A model generated the notes under the pieces. The model made no database searches. It had not been told where the DNA came from and saw only the letters and a list, made by a program, of their open reading frames with translations. Both the position numbers and the translations under genes were made by a program. From positions 248,001-312,000 of the forward strand of contig JAXLUK010000004.1 of assembly GCA_046329555.1 (NCBI GenBank): DNA of 64,000 bases, read 5' to 3'. The DNA is from UBA1941 sp046329555 (GTDB lineage: Bacteria > Bacteroidota > Bacteroidia > Chitinophagales > LD1). The first letter of the stretch is position 1. The number at the start of each line of letters is the position of its first letter. Below are positions 60,938 to 64,000 of this stretch, one piece after another.

Positions 60938-60945
60938 CGAATATA
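60938..60945 (-). promoter_or_regulatory. -7-like box (TATATTCG) of guaB, 3 bases before ATG
   Basis: One mismatch to TAnnTTTG, minus strand, three bases from ATG 60934. Confidence 0.45.
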
Positions 60946-61026
60946 GTGAAAAGGAAAATGGAAGAAAAACGCGCAACAACTCGCCGCAAATCAACTTCTC
61001 TAATTAGTACAAATTAATTGAATGAC

Positions 61027-61221
61027 TATAGGGCATCTCTAAAAACCTCTTGGCGAAATGTCCCCGCTAATTTGACCGGAATGTCTCTACTCAATCACTT
61101 ACGTAATACGTCGTGGCGCCTCGTTCAGTTGTATGTTTTATGTAACTTCATTTGTTGCGCCTCGTCTTACGTCAAATTTTCTGCGCATTTCTCTGATGCC
61201 CGGTTTTTAGATGCGCCCTTA
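61027..61221 (+). repeat. MITE-like foldback repeat, copy 2
   Basis: About 195 bp, related to 18060-18264. The left end (61027-61048) matches copy 1 at 21 of 22 bases, and the right half GTTGCGCCTCGTCTTAC followed by TCAAATTTTCTGCGCATTTC is nearly identical. The right end (61201-61221) is inverted relative to the left with a small gap. A central palindrome-like AGTTGTAT...ATGTAACT is partly kept, but the left arm has diverged, so this copy looks older. It lies between guaB and the large surface-protein gene. Confidence 0.75.
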
Positions 61222-61246
61222 AACTGAGTAGCGATTTTGCACCAAT

Positions 61247-61302
61247 CGTATTTCTACGATTAAAAACCGTAATTCTACTAATTCTTCCAGCGTATTTCTA
61301 CG
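61247..61302 (+). promoter_or_regulatory. Three spaced CGTATTTCTACG-type motifs upstream of the large surface protein
   Basis: CGTATTTCTACG occurs at 61247-61258 and 61291-61302, with a degenerate CGTAATTCTACT at 61268-61279. Starts are 21 and 23 bases apart, about two turns of DNA. Each perfect copy is a small inverted repeat (CGTA / TACG). This suggests operator sites for a dimeric regulator, although short hairpins in RNA are another reading. The stretch 60946-61386 otherwise holds only the foldback repeat. Confidence 0.45.
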
Positions 61303-61386
61303 CATTAACATTTGCCATAGTGCTTTATCCAAATAAGCGTTTTACTTTTACCTACGCAATTTATTCCTAACCAAATTAAACCCCTT

Positions 61387-64000
61387 ATGCGCTCTTTTCT
61401 GTTTACTCTGGCAGTAATCTTTTCCATTACTGCACAAGCTCAGTTTGTTTCTCTATCCTGGAAAGCTGACACCTTAATTGCTTGCGACAGCACCCAGCTC
61501 ACGCTGCGCTTTAAATGTACAGCCGCAGATAGTTTTCGTTGCGCCTTGAATTTGTCGGGGCAAAGTACCGCCTATTCCCCCAGCAGTTACCAGGTTTTCT
61601 CCCCGGGATTTTTGGTGCGCGAGCAGGGTAATGAGTATATTATTTCGGATGCTGTGATACATGCCGTTGGCGATACTATTATTGTGCCATTGACCCTTGT
61701 ACCCGGTTGTCCTACTATACTTAACAACAGCGCCACCACCTCGGCGGTGCTTGTTTTGGGATGCAGATTGGGAAATGTTTCAGATAGTGTAACGCATCCT
61801 TTCTTTTCTCCAACGTTAAGCTTTTTGCTTAACCAAACGTTGACCTTTACACCTGGTGCCGCTAACCCAATGGTGGCTAGTTTCACTAATAGCAGTCAGG
61901 TGCCTTTTCATGGTTATCTTCGTTGGAATTTTAGTCGCCCGGCAATTACCTGCGATACCTTCTTTAAACTGAGTACGCAAGTGCAGCTTCAGGTATTCAA
62001 TGCCGCTGGTACGGCTATCGATGCGATTCGGAATTTTGCACTGGATTCTTCGGGAACCTATTTCATCGGGGGCACTTACCCTCCGGCTATTCCTCCAGGA
62101 GGGCGCGTAGTACTAACTATTGCCGATACGGTTAAGAATGTCAGTTGTACCAATTTCCCTATCATAGGTTGCCCTTTTTCTTTGAACGTTGCCTGGGGTT
62201 GCCGGCCTGCTGATGTATGTGTACCTTCAACGGTACCCATTCAGTTTACCTTTGTGAAAGGCGGCGCGCCCAGCTACATGCAGTTGTACCGGCTCTCACC
62301 AGCCACTTTTTCAGTTTGGGATAGCAGTTGTGTAGGTACAGAAACGAACTGGTCGTTTCTGTTTCGCAATACTGACTCTATTCAAACCGCTTCTCGTTGC
62401 TTTCTGGAATTAAGCCAGTTGTTTAGCGGAACCGCTGCCTATACCAGAATTCGGCGTAGCTCCATTCAACTCACCTCGTTGCTTATGAATGACACCGCAC
62501 CAGTGCCGCTGCAACCGGTGCTTCGATTCGATTCATTGGCTTATGGTATCAGTACCGATACGCAGGCAGCCAAAGGTTGTATCGCACTGCCCGCAACTGA
62601 TTATTGGGTAAAGAAGTGCACCTTGTATTTGGGAACCATGCGCCCGGGAGACGCCTATATTGTGCGGTTTTCGACGTACCGCTGTTGCCCGCAACCCGAT
62701 ACGCCGTATTTCACTACCTCTTCAGGTAACAAGCCATTTGTTTTTAACCATTGGAATTTGAAAGGCAGAGCAACCGCAGGTTGCACGCGCGATCACGAGA
62801 TTCCGGGTAGTAATTTACAAGGACCGACATTTGATCCTGATGGCAGCGGTCCTTTGCCATCCTGGGCACTTTACCCTGTTCTGGCCAATACTTCTCAACC
62901 GGGAATCAGTACCCAATCTGGTCAAAGTTATCAAGACCCAGATTTGGTACTGACCCAAACGCATCAACAGGTGAATGTGGGCATTCGCGATGATAACCCA
63001 AGCCCCGATACTTGCTCGCCGGATGTCAGCAATACCATCAAGAACATTCAATTCCCGGGATTGCTCAATGATATAGGCGATTTTCAATTGATGACGCGTA
63101 CCTCAACTGGTTTTCCGGGTGGCAGATTCGCGTTGGTATTTAATCTGCAACCTAATCTCACCGCCGGCGACAGTGCACCATTTATGTTCCATCCGGGCTA
63201 CGCCTTTACCTGGCGGCCGTCTGGTTACTTCCCCAATATGCCGCCTACTTTCGATCACGATAATTTTACGCGAGGCTATGCGGTTTTCGATTTAGATACG
63301 CTGCGCAGCTTGCTGATGGCATCGGGCATCAGTAGTCCCGGCATTGCCGATTTCAACCGATTCTTTATCAGTTCAGAAATTAGGTTTTATGTGAAAGGCT
63401 GCTGCCCGCTTGATACGGCCTATCCAACACCTAAGGCCTTTCTGCGTACGTACTTCTCCCCTTCTCCAAATCCAGAATGTAATACCTGTTATATTCCGCT
63501 TAGTCAGCGTGTATTCCAATATGTGTTATTCTGCCCCGGTTGTGTTACCCCGGGTGTAATTACTACCGCGCTGCGTTTAGAGCGCGATAATTATGGCTTT
63601 CAGGATGCTGATGATAACGGCAGGACTGAGGGCGATACGCTGGGGCAATTGCGCTCTGCTGCCGATAGTGCCTATGCCCGTTTTGCCAACGTGAACCGCA
63701 CGGCCAGTATTGCCGGCGATGTGATTCATCTGCAATCGCGCGCTTATTTGTTTGATGGTGCCTCACCACAAGGCTATAACTATGCACAATGGAAGAATTG
63801 TGATTCTATCCGAAAGTTTAATGATCTGTACCTGCAACTTAGTGTGTTCAACGGCGATTCCGTTGATTTTAGTGCGTTGCCCTATTACGGACAAACCGAC
63901 AGCAGTTTACGATTAGTGCTTACCCGCAACAATACGAGCTTCACGGCGTATGCTCATCCTTTTGCCACCTTTACCCGCGGCACCCGGCGCATCCTGTATT
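61387..64000 (+). CDS. Large secreted surface protein, 3' end outside window
   Basis: From ATG 61387 the frame stays open to the window end: 871 codons with no stop. Signal peptide MRSFLFTLAVIFSITAQAQ. The body is rich in Ser, Thr, Asp and aromatic residues with scattered Cys, the style of giant Bacteroidota adhesins or gliding-associated surface proteins. A segment near residue ~725-745 (LERDNYGFQDADDNGRTEGD) resembles the calcium-binding-type acidic loops of such proteins. A T9SS sorting domain is expected beyond the window but cannot be seen. Function unknown. Confidence 0.75.
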   Translation, partial: MRSFLFTLAVIFSITAQAQFVSLSWKADTLIACDSTQLTLRFKCTAADSFRCALNLSGQSTAYSPSSYQVFSPGFLVREQGNEYIISDAVIHAVGDTIIVPLTLVPGCPTILNNSATTSAVLVLGCRLGNVSDSVTHPFFSPTLSFLLNQTLTFTPGAANPMVASFTNSSQVPFHGYLRWNFSRPAITCDTFFKLSTQVQLQVFNAAGTAIDAIRNFALDSSGTYFIGGTYPPAIPPGGRVVLTIADTVKNVSCTNFPIIGCPFSLNVAWGCRPADVCVPSTVPIQFTFVKGGAPSYMQLYRLSPATFSVWDSSCVGTETNWSFLFRNTDSIQTASRCFLELSQLFSGTAAYTRIRRSSIQLTSLLMNDTAPVPLQPVLRFDSLAYGISTDTQAAKGCIALPATDYWVKKCTLYLGTMRPGDAYIVRFSTYRCCPQPDTPYFTTSSGNKPFVFNHWNLKGRATAGCTRDHEIPGSNLQGPTFDPDGSGPLPSWALYPVLANTSQPGISTQSGQSYQDPDLVLTQTHQQVNVGIRDDNPSPDTCSPDVSNTIKNIQFPGLLNDIGDFQLMTRTSTGFPGGRFALVFNLQPNLTAGDSAPFMFHPGYAFTWRPSGYFPNMPPTFDHDNFTRGYAVFDLDTLRSLLMASGISSPGIADFNRFFISSEIRFYVKGCCPLDTAYPTPKAFLRTYFSPSPNPECNTCYIPLSQRVFQYVLFCPGCVTPGVITTALRLERDNYGFQDADDNGRTEGDTLGQLRSAADSAYARFANVNRTASIAGDVIHLQSRAYLFDGASPQGYNYAQWKNCDSIRKFNDLYLQLSVFNGDSVDFSALPYYGQTDSSLRLVLTRNNTSFTAYAHPFATFTRGTRRILY

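Noticed and set aside
61018..61227. 69-codon frame inside foldback repeat copy 2
   Set aside because: Coincides with the non-coding repeat; not preserved in copy 1.
61474..61886. Minus-strand frames in the large surface-protein gene
   Set aside because: The plus-strand frame is open for at least 871 codons and has a signal peptide; these are shadows, as are 62815-63087 and 63563-63787.
1..64000. CRISPR arrays, prophage or complete insertion sequences
   Set aside because: No regularly spaced direct repeats, cas genes, phage genes or intact transposase were found.

Overview
The window looks like chromosomal DNA of a Bacteroidota bacterium, most likely from the Chitinophagales/Sphingobacteriales side of the phylum. 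Four kinds of evidence point there. Several secreted proteins end in type IX secretion (T9SS) sorting domains. Many genes have a TAnnTTTG-like -7 box. Typical Bacteroidota families occur (DUF5683 next to parAB, a BT_3928-like DoxX protein, a TonB receptor with a carboxypeptidase-like N-terminal domain). The housekeeping proteins have Bacteroidota-style sequences. This placement comes from reading the sequence, not from a database search.

Layout. 1-6.9 kb: tail of a sphingosine-1-phosphate-lyase-like enzyme, an NlpC/P60 hydrolase, sufS, a secreted hydrolase, a Nudix/pyrE divergent pair and gyrB. 6.9-8.8 kb: a decayed IS3-type transposase and a T9SS-exported protein of mixed base composition. 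8.9-12.1 kb: a metallo-hydrolase followed by parA-parB-DUF5683. 12.1-18.1 kb: an M16-like/OmpA fusion, a small lipoprotein, aroC, hutI and a DoxX protein. A foldback repeat at about 18.06-18.26 kb separates this from an EGF-like lipoprotein, an acyl-CoA dehydrogenase and a cytochrome c lipoprotein. 20.4-31.9 kb: ABC ATPase/gatC, trpS, ldcA, metG, a T9SS esterase, Nudix-sdaA, a barrel protein, a CpeT-like protein, an endonuclease/phosphatase and a cobalamin adenosyltransferase. 32-39.6 kb: pyk, lolD-like, recQ, two glycosyltransferases, a palindromic intergenic element and a sterol-reductase-like membrane protein. 39.6-43.6 kb is the accessory-looking part: a short-chain dehydrogenase, an eight-repeat T9SS protein, a small T9SS protein, an immunity-like membrane protein, an RHS-type C-terminal remnant and tRNA-Val. 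43.6-61 kb: two outer-membrane proteins, osmC, a sigma/anti-sigma pair, rdgB, rocD, nth, a membrane glycosyltransferase, Nudix, lipoprotein, M28 peptidase, TonB receptor-bioA, era, Nudix and guaB. After a second copy of the foldback repeat, a very large secreted protein gene runs off the end at 64 kb.

Most genes are housekeeping: nucleotide synthesis and clean-up, tRNA charging, chromosome partitioning, DNA repair and cell-envelope work. The most striking signal is regulatory. At sixteen genes a -7-like box lies only 3-5 bases before the start codon, which predicts leaderless mRNAs as a common mode in this genome. Other points of interest are the two-copy foldback repeat, the RHS/immunity remnant beside tRNA-Val, the M16-like protein that has lost its zinc motif and gained an OmpA-like domain, the eight-repeat cysteine-paired secreted protein, and two lipid enzymes (S1P-lyase-like and sterol-reductase-like) of families better known from eukaryotes. 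I saw no CRISPR array, complete insertion sequence, prophage or rRNA.
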